Source: Hymenobacter siberiensis (lineage in GTDB: Bacteria; Bacteroidota; Bacteroidia; Cytophagales; Hymenobacteraceae). Taken from it: a stretch of DNA of 64,000 nucleotides. The stretch lies in the NCBI RefSeq assembly GCF_018967865.2, contig NZ_JAHLZY020000001.1:4030001-4094000 (forward strand). The letters run 5' to 3'. The stretch's first letter is position 1, and each line of letters opens with the position of its first letter. Shown one piece after another: positions 25,499 to 33,681 of this stretch. The translations under genes and the position numbers were made by a program. A model generated the notes under the pieces. It was not told the DNA's origin. It saw nothing but the letters and a program-made list of their open reading frames with translations, and did not search any database.

Positions 25499-26458
25499 AT
25501 GAGGCGTTACCAGTTCATCGAGGACTGCGCCGAGCCCTGGCCGGTGCAGGTGCTCTGCCGCTTGTTGGCCGTGAGCACGGCCGGGTATTACCAGTGGCGC
25601 CAACGGCCCGCTGCGGCCCCGGCACCTTGGCATATTGCGGCCCAACAGGCCTTTACGCGCCATGCCGGCCGCTACGGCACCCGCCGGTTGCGGGCGGAGT
25701 TACGCGCCGAAGGCCACGCAATCGGCCGCTACGCGCTACGCTCGTGGCTGTACCGGCAGGGATTGTGGGCCTTGAGCACCCGGCCCCAACGTCTCCGCAC
25801 GACCGTGGCTGACCCAGCGGCCATCGTGGCCGAAAACCGACTGCTGGGCCAGCCGGCCCCCACCGCCCCCAACCAGGTCTGGGTCGGCGACATCACGTAT
25901 TTGCCGTTGGTGGCCGGGCGCTGGTGCTACCTGGCCACCTGGCGCGACGCTTGTTCGCGCCGGGTCGTGGGCTGGCACCTGGCCGCGCAGATGCCCACCG
26001 AGCTCGTGCTCCACGCGCTCGAACAAGCCCTGCCGCTACGCCAGCCGGCACCCGGGCTCATCATCCACGCCGACCGCGGCAGCCAATACACCAGCGCCGC
26101 TTGCCGCACCCGTATCACACAAGCCGGGGCCCTGCCCAGCTTTAGTCGGCCGGGCAACCCTTACGACAATGCCCAGGCCGAAGCGGGCTGGAGCACCCTC
26201 AAAACCGAATTACTACCCGGCGGCAGCCCATTTACTTCCCTGGAAGAGGCCCGGCTGGAGGTCGCCCATTACCTCGACACCTACTTCAATCTCGACCGCC
26301 GCCACTCCGCCCTTGACGACCGCTCACCGCATCAATTTGAATGCGACTTCAAAAGCAACCTGCCTTCGCTTACTATCCGTTTTTATTGGACCACCCCAGG
26401 CCTCGAGTATCGTAGTTACGCTGGATACTTAAAACCGTGGGTGTGGGTAAGGCACTAA
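25499..26458 (+). CDS. IS3-family transposase OrfB (DDE integrase core)
   Basis: A 319-residue OrfB. An N-terminal HTH_21-like region (YGTRRLRAELRAEG) is followed by an rve/DDE core with D in VWVGDITYLP, D in HADRGSQYTS and E in NAQAEAGWSTLKTELL, all present. Family length is usually 270-300, so the end (RFYWTTPGLEYRS onward) may read past the original stop or IS end. It catalyses IS transposition together with OrfA, which is truncated here. Terminal inverted repeats could not be fixed by eye. Confidence 0.9.
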   Translation: MRRYQFIEDCAEPWPVQVLCRLLAVSTAGYYQWRQRPAAAPAPWHIAAQQAFTRHAGRYGTRRLRAELRAEGHAIGRYALRSWLYRQGLWALSTRPQRLRTTVADPAAIVAENRLLGQPAPTAPNQVWVGDITYLPLVAGRWCYLATWRDACSRRVVGWHLAAQMPTELVLHALEQALPLRQPAPGLIIHADRGSQYTSAACRTRITQAGALPSFSRPGNPYDNAQAEAGWSTLKTELLPGGSPFTSLEEARLEVAHYLDTYFNLDRRHSALDDRSPHQFECDFKSNLPSLTIRFYWTTPGLEYRSYAGYLKPWVWVRH

Positions 26459-26578
26459 ACGAAAGCAGAGGTGATGGACCAAAAGCAAGCTTGTTCATTA
26501 AAGTGGCCGCGGAGTAGATGCCCGTCAGGTGAATATGTGGCGAGGCGCTGAGGGCATATAGGCACACCAACGAGCACA

Positions 26579-26629
26579 CAAAGAAAAACCCCCATGTAAA
26601 CGCTTGGTTTACATGGGGGTTTTTCTTTG
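26579..26629 (-). terminator. Terminator downstream of tRNA-Asn
   Basis: Exact 23-bp arms 26579-26601 and 26607-26629 (CAAAGAAAAACCCCCATGTA...) flank a 5-nt loop, with A/T tracts at the ends. It starts 4 bp beyond the tRNA 3' end on the minus strand. Bases 26459-26578 before it show no gene. Confidence 0.9.
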
Positions 26630-26632
26630 TAG

Positions 26633-26706
26633 CGCTCCCTCCTGGGCTCGAACCAGGGACCCTCTGATTAACAGTCAGATGCTCTAACCGGCTGAGCTAA
26701 GGAAGC
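26633..26706 (-). tRNA. tRNA-Asn (GTT)
   Basis: The minus strand folds into a 74-nt cloverleaf. The acceptor GCTTCCT pairs with AGGGAGC, with discriminator G. The D stem is GCTC/GAGC, the anticodon stem TCTGA/TCAGA with loop CTGTTAA (anticodon GTT), and the T arm CCTGG-TTCGAGC-CCAGG. CCA is not encoded. Its 3' end borders the accessory region and is partly duplicated at 18545-18557. Confidence 0.95.
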
Positions 26707-26817
26707 TTTTTTCTAGCCGAAACACCGGTTGTTGTTGTTTCGGAGTGCAAACTTACAACGGGCTATTAAAGAAACGCAAGCCTTCGCCCATTTTTTTTCA
26801 AAAAAATATGCGCCGGC

Positions 26818-27264
26818 TCAGTTCGTAATATTGAGAATATTGCCTTGCAGACTGGTACTGTATTGTTTAAGTGGCCGCGGGGCGGGGCCGCCCGTTATTT
26901 GCCCCTGCAAATCAAATTGCGAGTTGCAGCACGAATCGCGCATAAAAAGCCGCGACTTGTCCAGGCTGACCGTCGCGCAGGCATCGTACGGGCGGTAAGG
27001 GCAGTTGCGCTCGAAGGCTAAATAGCTGTTTGCGTTCTGACGCACGACGATGACGCCTTTTACGCCACCGGTACCAGCCGGGCCCTGCACGGGCAGCGTC
27101 ACGGCCCCGTTATTGGCACGTAGGTTCACGTACTCTTGGTTGGTGAGCACCAGGCTCAGGTTTACCGGGGCGTAGGGAATGAGCGGCTGGTCATCGTTTT
27201 TAGCGCCGCATGCTGCTGTGCCTAGCATTAGGCACAAAATTATAAATACGGAGAGGCGCTGCAT
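26818..27264 (-). CDS. Rieske-like lipoprotein with Cys-rich motifs
   Basis: A 148-residue lipoprotein (signal IILCLMLGTAACG, lipid site Cys). The rest resembles a Rieske-type beta fold: GVIVVRQNANSYLAFERNCP, then YRPYDACATV, and DSCCNSQFDLQGQITGGPAP with the usual PLKQYSTSLQGN ending. In a true Rieske protein the two halves are C-x-H and C-x2-H; here Cys residues occur but the His ligands do not. Cluster binding is therefore doubtful or different. ATG 27264 was chosen as the start giving a proper signal. Confidence 0.75.
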   Translation of the reverse strand: MQRLSVFIILCLMLGTAACGAKNDDQPLIPYAPVNLSLVLTNQEYVNLRANNGAVTLPVQGPAGTGGVKGVIVVRQNANSYLAFERNCPYRPYDACATVSLDKSRLFMRDSCCNSQFDLQGQITGGPAPRPLKQYSTSLQGNILNITN

Positions 27265-27357
27265 AGGAGGATGAACTAAATGAGTGGCTTGCGAAGCGTT
27301 TGCCGAGGGCTGCAAATTTCCGCGAGGCCGCTTGCTGCAAACGCAAACCAGCCCTGC

Positions 27358-28329
27358 TTATTTCTTAAACAGCGAGTTCACGAACGTATGCCGGTCAAAG
27401 AGCTGCAAATCCGTCATCTTCTCCCCCACCCCGATGTAGCGCACCGGAATGCTGAGCTGGTCCGAAATGCCGATTACCACGCCGCCACGGGCCGTGCCGT
27501 CGAGCTTGGTAATGGCCAGGGCCGTAACTTCGGTGGCTTTCGTGAACTCCTTGGCTTGCAGGAAGGCATTCTGGCCGGTGCTGCCGTCGAGCACCAGCAG
27601 CACCTCGTGGGGCGCGTCGGGAATCATCTTCTGCATCACACGCTTGATTTTGCTCAGCTCGTTCATCAGGTTCACCTTGTTGTGCAGGCGGCCGGCCGTG
27701 TCGATGATGATGACATCGGCCCCCATTTCCACGCCGGTTTTCACGGCATCGAAGGCCACGGAGGCGGGGTCGGTGTTCATGCCGTGGCTCACCACGGGCA
27801 CGCCCACGCGCTGGCCCCAGATGATGAGCTGGTCGACGGCGGCGGCGCGGAAGGTATCGGCCGCGCCCAGCACCACCTTTTTGCCGGCCGAGTGGAAGCG
27901 GTGGGCCAGCTTGCCAATGGTAGTGGTTTTGCCCACACCATTCACACCTACCACCATAATCACGAAGGGCTGGCCGGTACTACCGGCGCGGTCCAGCACG
28001 GCGGTTGAGCCGGAGTCATTATCCTCCAGCAGGGCCACGATTTCCTCGCGCAGTATGCGGTCGAGCTCGCCGGTGCTCACGTACTTGTCGCGCGCCACCC
28101 GGGCCTCGATGCGGTCGATGACCTTCACCGTGGTGTCGATGCCCACATCGGCGTGCACCAGCAGAGTTTCCAGGTCGTCGAGCACAGACTCGTCCACGGT
28201 GCTTTTGCCCACCACGGCCTTGCTCAGCTGCTCGAAGAAGTTGGTCTTTGTTTTTTCCAGGCCAGCATCAAGCGAGGCTTGCTGGGCAGGAGTTTCCTTG
28301 TCCTTTTTAAAAAAATCGAAGAGGCCCAT
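27358..28329 (-). CDS. ftsY: Signal recognition particle receptor FtsY
   Basis: A 323-residue SRP GTPase. The short N-terminal region (MGLFDFFKKDKE) lacks the long acidic A domain of E. coli FtsY, as is common in Bacteroidota. The N domain is at about 25-100. The G domain has GVNGVGKTTTIGKL (G1), DTFRAAA, DTAGRLHNK (G3) and TKLDGTARGG (G4). It docks SRP-ribosome complexes at the membrane for cotranslational insertion. It is downstream of DUF4295 and rpmG, separated by a terminator and a degenerate palindrome. Confidence 0.97.
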   Translation of the reverse strand: MGLFDFFKKDKETPAQQASLDAGLEKTKTNFFEQLSKAVVGKSTVDESVLDDLETLLVHADVGIDTTVKVIDRIEARVARDKYVSTGELDRILREEIVALLEDNDSGSTAVLDRAGSTGQPFVIMVVGVNGVGKTTTIGKLAHRFHSAGKKVVLGAADTFRAAAVDQLIIWGQRVGVPVVSHGMNTDPASVAFDAVKTGVEMGADVIIIDTAGRLHNKVNLMNELSKIKRVMQKMIPDAPHEVLLVLDGSTGQNAFLQAKEFTKATEVTALAITKLDGTARGGVVIGISDQLSIPVRYIGVGEKMTDLQLFDRHTFVNSLFKK

Positions 28330-28332
28330 GGG

Positions 28333-28459
28333 GTTCTGTCATGCTGAGCCTGCGGAGCAACTTATCACGCTCGCAGCACTCGGATTGGTAACTCTACTGA
28401 AAGCACCCCGGCTGAGATGCTTCCTTGGCTAACGCCGACCTTCGGCTCGTCAGCAGAAC
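28333..28459. repeat. Degenerate GTCATGCTGAGC inverted repeat
   Basis: The left edge GTTCTGTCATGCTGAGCC and right edge GGCTCGTCAGCAGAAC are imperfect complements. The interior holds fragments such as GAGATGCTTCC and ACGCCGACCTTCGG related to elements at 48065 and 45254. It appears to be a decayed copy just upstream of ftsY. Confidence 0.6.
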
Positions 28460-28490
28460 AAAAGTGAGCATACCAAAAGGTATTACACGC

Positions 28491-28518
28491 AAAAAGTCCC
28501 ACGAAGGTGGGACTTTTT
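28491..28518 (-). terminator. Rho-independent terminator after DUF4295
   Basis: AAAAAGTCCCAC-GAAG-GTGGGACTTTTT is a perfect 12-bp stem with a tetraloop. It lies 32 bp after the DUF4295 stop on the minus strand and separates the ribosomal-protein transcript from ftsY. Confidence 0.9.
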
Positions 28519-28549
28519 AAACTTTTACAAAGCCGAAGCAGGCTGGCAA

Positions 28550-28714
28550 CTATTTGTTGCCGGTAGCCAGGTAGTCCTGCACTTTGTCGAGCAACACCAT
28601 TTCCTCGCGGAAGGTGTAGGCTCCGGTTTTCTCCGATTTAACGGCACGAATTACTTTCGCCCAGTTCTTGGCGTTTTCAACGGTTTTCAGCGTTGCTACT
28701 ACTTTCTTAGCCAT
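28550..28714 (-). CDS. DUF4295 domain small basic protein
   Basis: Reading the minus strand from ATG 28714 gives 54 residues starting MAKKVVATLKTVENAKNWAK and ending QDYLATGNK before TAG. This is the DUF4295 family, small basic proteins conserved across Bacteroidota and always near rpmG and rpmB, suggesting a ribosome-linked role that is not established. It starts 8 bp after rpmG and is probably cotranscribed. Confidence 0.9.
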   Translation of the reverse strand: MAKKVVATLKTVENAKNWAKVIRAVKSEKTGAYTFREEMVLLDKVQDYLATGNK

Positions 28715-28722
28715 TGTTCAGG

Positions 28723-28905
28723 TTATTTAATTTCCTTGTGAACAGTCATTTTCCGCATAATCGGGTTGAATTTCTTCAGCTCGATGCGCTCGGGGGTATT
28801 CTTGCGGTTCTTGGTGGTGATGTAGCGCGAGGTGCCCGGCAGGCCCGAGGTTTTATGCTCGGTGCACTCCATGATAACCTGCACCCGGTTTCCTTTCTTG
28901 GCCAT
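28723..28905 (-). CDS. rpmG: 50S ribosomal protein L33
   Basis: A 60-residue protein [19 protein letters not shown]... ending [11 protein letters not shown], typical of bL33. It has a single Cys, so it is the zinc-free form. It is a component of the large subunit near the E site. It forms an operon with DUF4295. In related genomes rpmB lies directly upstream; here rpmB is about 2.1 kb away, beyond a peptidase gene and a palindrome. Confidence 0.97.
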   Translation of the reverse strand: MAKKGNRVQVIMECTEHKTSGLPGTSRYITTKNRKNTPERIELKKFNPIMRKMTVHKEIK

Positions 28906-29030
28906 CTCGACGGGGGTGTATGTGTTTTAAAATTTAGGACTGCAAAGGTACGGGGATTTTTGGAAATGCCAAAGGACTCAGCCGCAACTTTCAGTTGGAG
29001 AAGCAGAACGGAGGTAAATGTGTGCCAAAC

Positions 29031-29134
29031 AACGTCATGCAGAGCGCAGCGAAGCATCTTGCCCGCCACCACTAAACCAATCTAATGACTTACTTACTGC
29101 GAGCAAGATGCTTCGCTGCGCTCTGCATGACGTT
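29031..29134. repeat. CATGCAGAGCGCAGCGAAGC inverted repeat, 32-bp arms
   Basis: Arms 29031-29062 and 29103-29134 are exact complements (AACGTCATGCAGAGCGCAGC...) with a 40-nt loop. This is the class of the cores at 6452, 11960 (left) and 16735. It lies between rpmG and the aminopeptidase gene, where it may end the peptidase transcript before rpmG. The rest of 28906-29161 shows no gene. Confidence 0.93.
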
Positions 29135-29161
29135 CAGTGACACCCAGCACCCGGCCACTAG

Positions 29162-30868
29162 CTACTTCAATTCCGGCAGTTTGAAGCCTTCCAGGGCACT
29201 GGGTTCGGCCATTAGCTTCTCAATGTCGGCCACGGTGCGCGGGGCTTCGGCCGATAAATTCTCGTAGCCGGTGGCGGTAATCAGGGCATCGTCTTCGATG
29301 CGGACGCCGATATTCCACCACTTGGGGTCGCAGGGCGAGCCGGCGGGGATGTAGATACCGGGCTCGACGGTGATGACGTTGCCGGCTTGCAGCGGGCCGT
29401 AGCTGCCGCTGTCGTGCACGTCGAGGCCGAGGTAGTGGCTGGCCCCGTGGGGGTAATAGTTACGAAATTCCTCTTTCTTTTTGATAATGCCGAGCTTTTG
29501 CAGGCCGGCGGCTACTACTTCCTGGGTGGCTTTGTTGGGGGCATCGAAGGGTGCGCCGGGCCGGCAGGCGTCGAAACCTGCCTCCTGGGCGGCCAGCACC
29601 AGCTCGTAAATCTGGCGCTGGGCGGGGCTGAAGGTGCCGGAGGGCGGCGCGGTGCGCGTGACGTCGGCGGAGTAGCCGTGGTATTCGGCCCCGCAGTCCA
29701 TGAGCACGAGGTCGTTGTCGAGGCGCTGGCGGTCGTTGGTTTCGTAGTGCAGGATGCAGCCGTTGGCCCCGCCGCCCACAATGCTGGGGTAGCCCTGAAA
29801 CTCGGCCCCGTAGCGGCGGTACACGTACTCGTGCAGGCCCTGCACTGCCATTTCGCCCATATCGGGGCGCAGCAGCTTCAGCACCTCGCGCTGGCCCTGG
29901 GCGCTGATGCGGATGGCGCGGCGCAGCAGGGCCAGCTCCTCGGGCGTTTTGATGGCGCGCAGGTCGCCGAGCTTTTCGCCCAGCGTGGCATCGTCCAGGC
30001 GGCCGGGCGGATTGGCGGCGATGGCCGCCTGACGGGCGGCATCGGTGGTGGCGGCCAGGTAGGCGCCGATGAGCGGCGTGGTGCCGAGGGCCGGCGTTTC
30101 CTTCACCTGGCTGCTCAGGTATTCGGCAACGCGCCTGGCATTTCGCATGCCGTTGCGGCGGATGATGCTGTTGAATTCGGTGACGGCCGGGTTGTAGTCG
30201 GCCGGCACACCAGCCTGCTGGCGGAAGGTGGCCACCAGGCTGTGCAAATCGGCGGGGTTGGCGAAGTCATCGCGGGTGTCGGCGGGCAGGTTGGGAACCA
30301 GTATTTTATCAAAACCAGCCCACTTGATACCGGCGGCGGCGAAGTCTTTATTGTCGGCGGCATATTGCAGGGCCAGCTGCGATTTGGCCCCGGCAGCGCC
30401 CAGGCGGCGGCCGGTCCACTGCTCGCGGGCGGGGTTGCGGGGCTGGGTGAACAGGGCTTCGGTCACGCCGGGCTGGCCACCCACGGTGCGCGGCTCCTTG
30501 AAAAGCAGCAGCACGGCATCGGGCTCTTCATAGCCGGTGAGGTAGTGAAAATCGGGGTTTTGGTGGTAGATGTAGTCCACGTCGTTGGCCCGATTGCGGA
30601 CAGGTGCGGCGAACACCACGGCCACGCTATTGGCGGGCATTTGGGCCCGGAGCAGCTCGCGCCGCTGCTTATGGAAGGCGGGCGTTAGGAAATTGGTGGG
30701 CCGGGCGGGGGCCGGGTTGTTCGTCAGCGGCTCGGGGATGGAAGTGGGCGCCTGGGCCGAAGCCGCGAAGCCCAGCAGCCCCAGTAAACCGACAAAAACC
30801 ACTGAGGAAGCTTGTAGCCACGGCCGGAGCGACCAAAAACGGGGAGAGAGCCGGAGCCGCATGAGCAT
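29162..30868 (-). CDS. Secreted Xaa-Pro aminopeptidase (aminopeptidase P, M24B)
   Basis: A 568-residue protein with a signal peptide (SSVVFVGLLGLLGFAASAQA). The N-terminal creatinase-like domain includes VDYIYHQNPDFHYLTGYEEP. The C-terminal pita-bread metallopeptidase has the metal ligands LVLMDCGAEYHGYSADVTRT (two Asp), HYLGLDVHD (His), TVEPGIY (Glu) and VRIEDD (Glu). It removes N-terminal residues before proline, probably in the periplasm. It stands between rpmB and rpmG on the same strand, an unusual place. Confidence 0.93.
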   Translation of the reverse strand: MLMRLRLSPRFWSLRPWLQASSVVFVGLLGLLGFAASAQAPTSIPEPLTNNPAPARPTNFLTPAFHKQRRELLRAQMPANSVAVVFAAPVRNRANDVDYIYHQNPDFHYLTGYEEPDAVLLLFKEPRTVGGQPGVTEALFTQPRNPAREQWTGRRLGAAGAKSQLALQYAADNKDFAAAGIKWAGFDKILVPNLPADTRDDFANPADLHSLVATFRQQAGVPADYNPAVTEFNSIIRRNGMRNARRVAEYLSSQVKETPALGTTPLIGAYLAATTDAARQAAIAANPPGRLDDATLGEKLGDLRAIKTPEELALLRRAIRISAQGQREVLKLLRPDMGEMAVQGLHEYVYRRYGAEFQGYPSIVGGGANGCILHYETNDRQRLDNDLVLMDCGAEYHGYSADVTRTAPPSGTFSPAQRQIYELVLAAQEAGFDACRPGAPFDAPNKATQEVVAAGLQKLGIIKKKEEFRNYYPHGASHYLGLDVHDSGSYGPLQAGNVITVEPGIYIPAGSPCDPKWWNIGVRIEDDALITATGYENLSAEAPRTVADIEKLMAEPSALEGFKLPELK

Positions 30869-30919
30869 CAGGAATTATGATAACAATCAGACTACCATGC
30901 AAGGTAGCCGCCAACAGAC

Positions 30920-30973
30920 AAAGCCAGCGCCGATACGTTTGCCCTGGAGGGCAAACGTATCGGCGCTGGCTTT
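30920..30973 (-). terminator. Terminator-like hairpin downstream of rpmB
   Basis: Exact 26-bp arms 30920-30945 and 30948-30973 (AAAGCCAGCGCCGATACGTT...) flank a 2-nt centre. It lies 80 bp after the rpmB stop on the minus strand and 52 bp before the aminopeptidase start. It would separate the two transcripts. Confidence 0.8.
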
Positions 30974-31052
30974 AAATCAGATTAGCGTTTTCAGTGACTG
31001 GTTTCAGACTATTTTAGTCGGACCGGAAACAGGAAACGAGCAACCTAAATTG

Positions 31053-31292
31053 CTAGTAAACGATGAAGCCCTGCTCCTTTGCCTTCTTCAGGACGGCCAT
31101 AATGCCGTTCTTGTTGATGGTGCGGATGGTGGAGGTAGCTACTTTCAGGGTTACCCAAGCATCTTGCTCGGGGATGTAGAAGCGCTTTTTCTGCAGGTTC
31201 GGATAGAACTTGCGCTTAGTCTTGTTGTTAGCGCGCGAAACGTTGTTACCAACGCGGGTACGCTTGCCGGTCAAATCACAAACACGGGCCAT
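31053..31292 (-). CDS. rpmB: 50S ribosomal protein L28
   Basis: A 79-residue protein beginning MARVCDLTGKRTRVGNNVSR, with KRKFYPNLQKKRFYIPEQ and ending KKAKEQGFIVY, clearly bL28. It has only one Cys, so no zinc ribbon. It is part of the large subunit. It normally leads rpmG and DUF4295 in this group; here it is followed by its own hairpin and a peptidase gene. Confidence 0.97.
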   Translation of the reverse strand: MARVCDLTGKRTRVGNNVSRANNKTKRKFYPNLQKKRFYIPEQDAWVTLKVATSTIRTINKNGIMAVLKKAKEQGFIVY

Positions 31293-31379
31293 GATATCGG
31301 AGGGTTAAATTTTATTGCAAAGCAGGTAAACGGGCCGCAAATATCGGCAAAAGTCTGGCATTCACCAAACACCCCACCC

Positions 31380-31562
31380 TTATTTCTGGTCGGATGCGCC
31401 CTGAGCGCCTGGTTTGGGCTTAAAATTCCAGGGGCAGTGGCGGCAACTACTCTGGCAACAGCTCCCCCGACGACGGTGGTACTGCTCGGTGAAGACGAGG
31501 TAGCCTTCGGGCGTGTAGTAAAAATCGCCGGGCTGGAGCGGCTGGGGTACGGGAGCGGGCAT
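31380..31562 (-). CDS. DUF5522 family small Cys-rich protein
   Basis: A 60-residue protein with GDFYYTPEGYLVFTEQYHRR and RGSCCQSSCRHCPWNFKP. The CC-x3-C-x2-C cluster suggests a metal site. The family is widespread in bacteria, usually next to housekeeping genes, with no known function. It lies 87 bp upstream of rpmB on the same strand. Confidence 0.85.
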   Translation of the reverse strand: MPAPVPQPLQPGDFYYTPEGYLVFTEQYHRRRGSCCQSSCRHCPWNFKPKPGAQGASDQK

Positions 31563-31642
31563 CGGGGAATCAAAGGTAGGTCCGGTGGCGTTGAATAGCT
31601 GAGGTGTTGTACCTTGTGCTACTGAAATTTCTAATTAAATCC

Positions 31643-32155
31643 ATGAAAACGCCTACTGGTTTCACGCTGTCGCTCCTAGCTGCGGCCGCCGTATTGCTGG
31701 CCCTGCCGGCTGTGGCCCAGGTTGCTACGCCAGTAGTACTAACTATCGCCACGGCCCCGGCCGGGGTACGCCCGGCCCTGGCCCGCGACGAAACGGCCCT
31801 GGCCGACCCTGTGCGCGAGGCCCTGCGCACGCTGCCTCAAGCCAAGAAAAAATTCCTGGCCGGCCTGCCCATCGGCGACCAGTTTTTGCTGTCGGTGCGG
31901 GTGATTGCCACGGATACCAGCTTCCGACAGGCCTCGGTGCGGGTGCTGGGCTGGCACGGCAATACGGTGCAGGCCTTGCTGCTGCCCGATAAAGCTGCTG
32001 TAGCCACTACTCCGGCCGAGCCCACGGCGGTGACCTTCCCCGAAACCGCCGTGGTGGACTGGACCCTGCTGCGGGCCAGCGGCCGCGAAGAAGGCAACTA
32101 CGTGGGCCGCTACACCGACACCGCGCGCCAGGTGGAAGGCATGCGCCTTCGCTAG
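31643..32155 (+). CDS. Secreted protein of unknown function
   Basis: A 170-residue protein with a signal peptide (MKTPTGFTLSLLAAAAVLLALPAVAQ). The mature part has LPQAKKKFLAGLPIGDQFLLSVRV and TLLRASGREEGNYVGRYTD. This arrangement recalls DUF2314-type proteins, where a similar ending follows a Lys-rich segment, but the match is weak. ATG 31643 was chosen for its signal; the frame is open upstream. It is a single gene ahead of a palindrome. Confidence 0.7.
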   Translation: MKTPTGFTLSLLAAAAVLLALPAVAQVATPVVLTIATAPAGVRPALARDETALADPVREALRTLPQAKKKFLAGLPIGDQFLLSVRVIATDTSFRQASVRVLGWHGNTVQALLLPDKAAVATTPAEPTAVTFPETAVVDWTLLRASGREEGNYVGRYTDTARQVEGMRLR

Positions 32156-32176
32156 TAGACTGGTAAGCGGGCTGCT

Positions 32177-32252
32177 TGTCATTCCGACGCAGGAGGAATC
32201 TGAGTAAAACGGTCACGCACAGTTCTCAGACTCCTCCTGCGTCGGAATGACA
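32177..32252. repeat. GTCATTCCGACGCAGGAGGA inverted repeat
   Basis: Arms TGTCATTCCGACGCAGGAGG... at 32177-32204 and their complement at 32225-32252 differ at one of 28 positions. A decayed member of the same class is at 60731-60812. It follows the secreted-protein gene and precedes the aminotransferase. Confidence 0.9.
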
Positions 32253-32319
32253 GGCTCTACACCAAATAGTATGGGCCGAAAACCCGTAATTTCGGGCTTC
32301 ACCAACTCCCGCCCGTGCC

Positions 32320-33573
32320 ATGTCAACCACCGCCTCCCCCACCGCCACGTCCAGCCGCGCCGAGCAGCTCATGCAGCTCGAAGACCAGTACGGCGCGCAC
32401 AACTACCACCCCCTGCCTGTGGTGCTGAACCGGGGCGAAGGCGTGTACCTGTGGGACGTGGACGGCAAGCAGTATTTCGACTTCCTTTCGGCCTATTCGG
32501 CAGTCAACCAGGGCCACTGCCACCCGCGCATTATTGATGCGCTGACCAAGCAGGCGCAGCAGCTCACGCTCACGTCGCGGGCTTTTTTTAATGACCAGCT
32601 GGGCGCGGCCGAAAAGCAGCTGTGCGAACTGTTTGGCTACGAAAAAGCCCTGATGATGAACTCCGGGGCCGAGGCCGTGGAAACCGCCCTGAAGCTGGCC
32701 CGCAAGTGGGGCTACCAAGAAAAAGGCATTGCCCCGAACATGGCCCAAATCATCGTGGCCGAGCACAACTTCCACGGGCGTACCACGGGCATTATTTCCT
32801 TCAGCACCGACGGCGACAGCACGGGCGGCTTCGGGCCGTTTGCGCCCGGCTACCGGGTGGTGCCCTACAACGATATGGAGGCGCTGGAAGAGGCCTTGCA
32901 GGACCCGCACGTGTGCGGCTTTCTCATTGAGCCCATTCAGGGCGAGGCGGGCGTGATGGTGCCCTCGGTGGGCTACCTGGCCCAGGCGGCGGCGCTGTGC
33001 AAGGCGCACAACGTGCTGCTGATTACCGACGAAATCCAGACCGGCCTGGGCCGCACCGGCAAGCTGCTGGCCTGCGACCACGAGGCCGTGCGCGGCGATA
33101 TTCTCATCCTGGGCAAGGCCCTGAGCGGCGGCGTACTGCCGGTGTCGGCGGTGCTGGCCGACGACCACATCATGCTCACCATTCAGCCGGGCCAGCACGG
33201 CTCTACGTTTGGCGGCAACCCCCTGGCCTGCGCTGTGATGCGCGCCGCGCTGGATGTGCTCATCGACGAGAAGCTGGCCGAGAATGCCGCCCGACTGGGC
33301 GAGATATTCCGCCAGCGCATGCGCCAAATCCAGGCCCAGCGCCCCGAAACGGTGGACCTAGTGCGCGGTAAGGGCCTGCTGAACGCGGTAATTATTATGC
33401 CCGCCGAGGACGGCCGCACCGCCTGGGACGTGTGCGTGACCCTGATGGAGCGCGGCGTGCTGGCCAAGCCCACGCACGGCGACATCATCCGTTTCGCCCC
33501 GCCGCTGGTGATTACCGAGGAGCAGCTGCACGCCGCCTGCGATGTGATTGAGGAAGTGATTCTGGCGTTTTAA
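32320..33573 (+). CDS. rocD: Ornithine aminotransferase (ornithine-oxo-acid transaminase)
   Basis: A 417-residue class III PLP aminotransferase. Features are [17 protein letters not shown] (substrate-side N-terminus typical of OAT), [16 protein letters not shown] (phosphate loop), [27 protein letters not shown] (Asp to PLP nitrogen), ILGKALSGG (Schiff-base Lys) and [11 protein letters not shown]. It converts ornithine and 2-oxoglutarate to glutamate semialdehyde and glutamate, in arginine/proline metabolism. It is followed by a FAD amine oxidoreductase gene. Confidence 0.93.
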   Translation: MSTTASPTATSSRAEQLMQLEDQYGAHNYHPLPVVLNRGEGVYLWDVDGKQYFDFLSAYSAVNQGHCHPRIIDALTKQAQQLTLTSRAFFNDQLGAAEKQLCELFGYEKALMMNSGAEAVETALKLARKWGYQEKGIAPNMAQIIVAEHNFHGRTTGIISFSTDGDSTGGFGPFAPGYRVVPYNDMEALEEALQDPHVCGFLIEPIQGEAGVMVPSVGYLAQAAALCKAHNVLLITDEIQTGLGRTGKLLACDHEAVRGDILILGKALSGGVLPVSAVLADDHIMLTIQPGQHGSTFGGNPLACAVMRAALDVLIDEKLAENAARLGEIFRQRMRQIQAQRPETVDLVRGKGLLNAVIIMPAEDGRTAWDVCVTLMERGVLAKPTHGDIIRFAPPLVITEEQLHAACDVIEEVILAF

Positions 33574-33580
33574 GCTGTCT

Positions 33581-33665
33581 GTCATCCTGAGCGCAGCGAA
33601 GGACCTTGGCACACCCGAACAAAACGTTCAGATGTGCCAAGGTCCTTCGCTGCGCTCAGGATGAC
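33581..33665. repeat. GTCATCCTGAGCGCAGCGAA inverted repeat, 33-bp arms
   Basis: Arms 33581-33613 and 33633-33665 are exact complements separated by 19 nt. The sequence is GTCATCCTGAGCGCAGCGAA followed by GGACCTTGGCACA. It starts 7 bp after the aminotransferase stop. Its right arm reads as MPRSFAALRMT in frame with the next gene, which makes a false upstream start. Confidence 0.95.
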
Positions 33666-33681
33666 CGTTTTTTGTGTCCTC

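Larger units (their letters stand above)
25305..26458 (+). mobile_element. Remnant of an IS3-family insertion sequence
   Basis: OrfA remnant plus OrfB. The left end is missing because the hipA homology begins where OrfA is cut, so the insertion was followed by deletion, or the two were joined by recombination. The right boundary lies somewhere in about 26390-26460. It interrupts the hipA-like gene at its 5' end. Confidence 0.75.

Noticed and set aside
33634-33681. Upstream ATG giving an N-terminus MPRSFAALRMT for the FAD oxidoreductase
   Set aside because: It lies in the right arm of a palindrome; this peptide is a typical artefact of such repeats, and ATG 33682 gives the normal family start.
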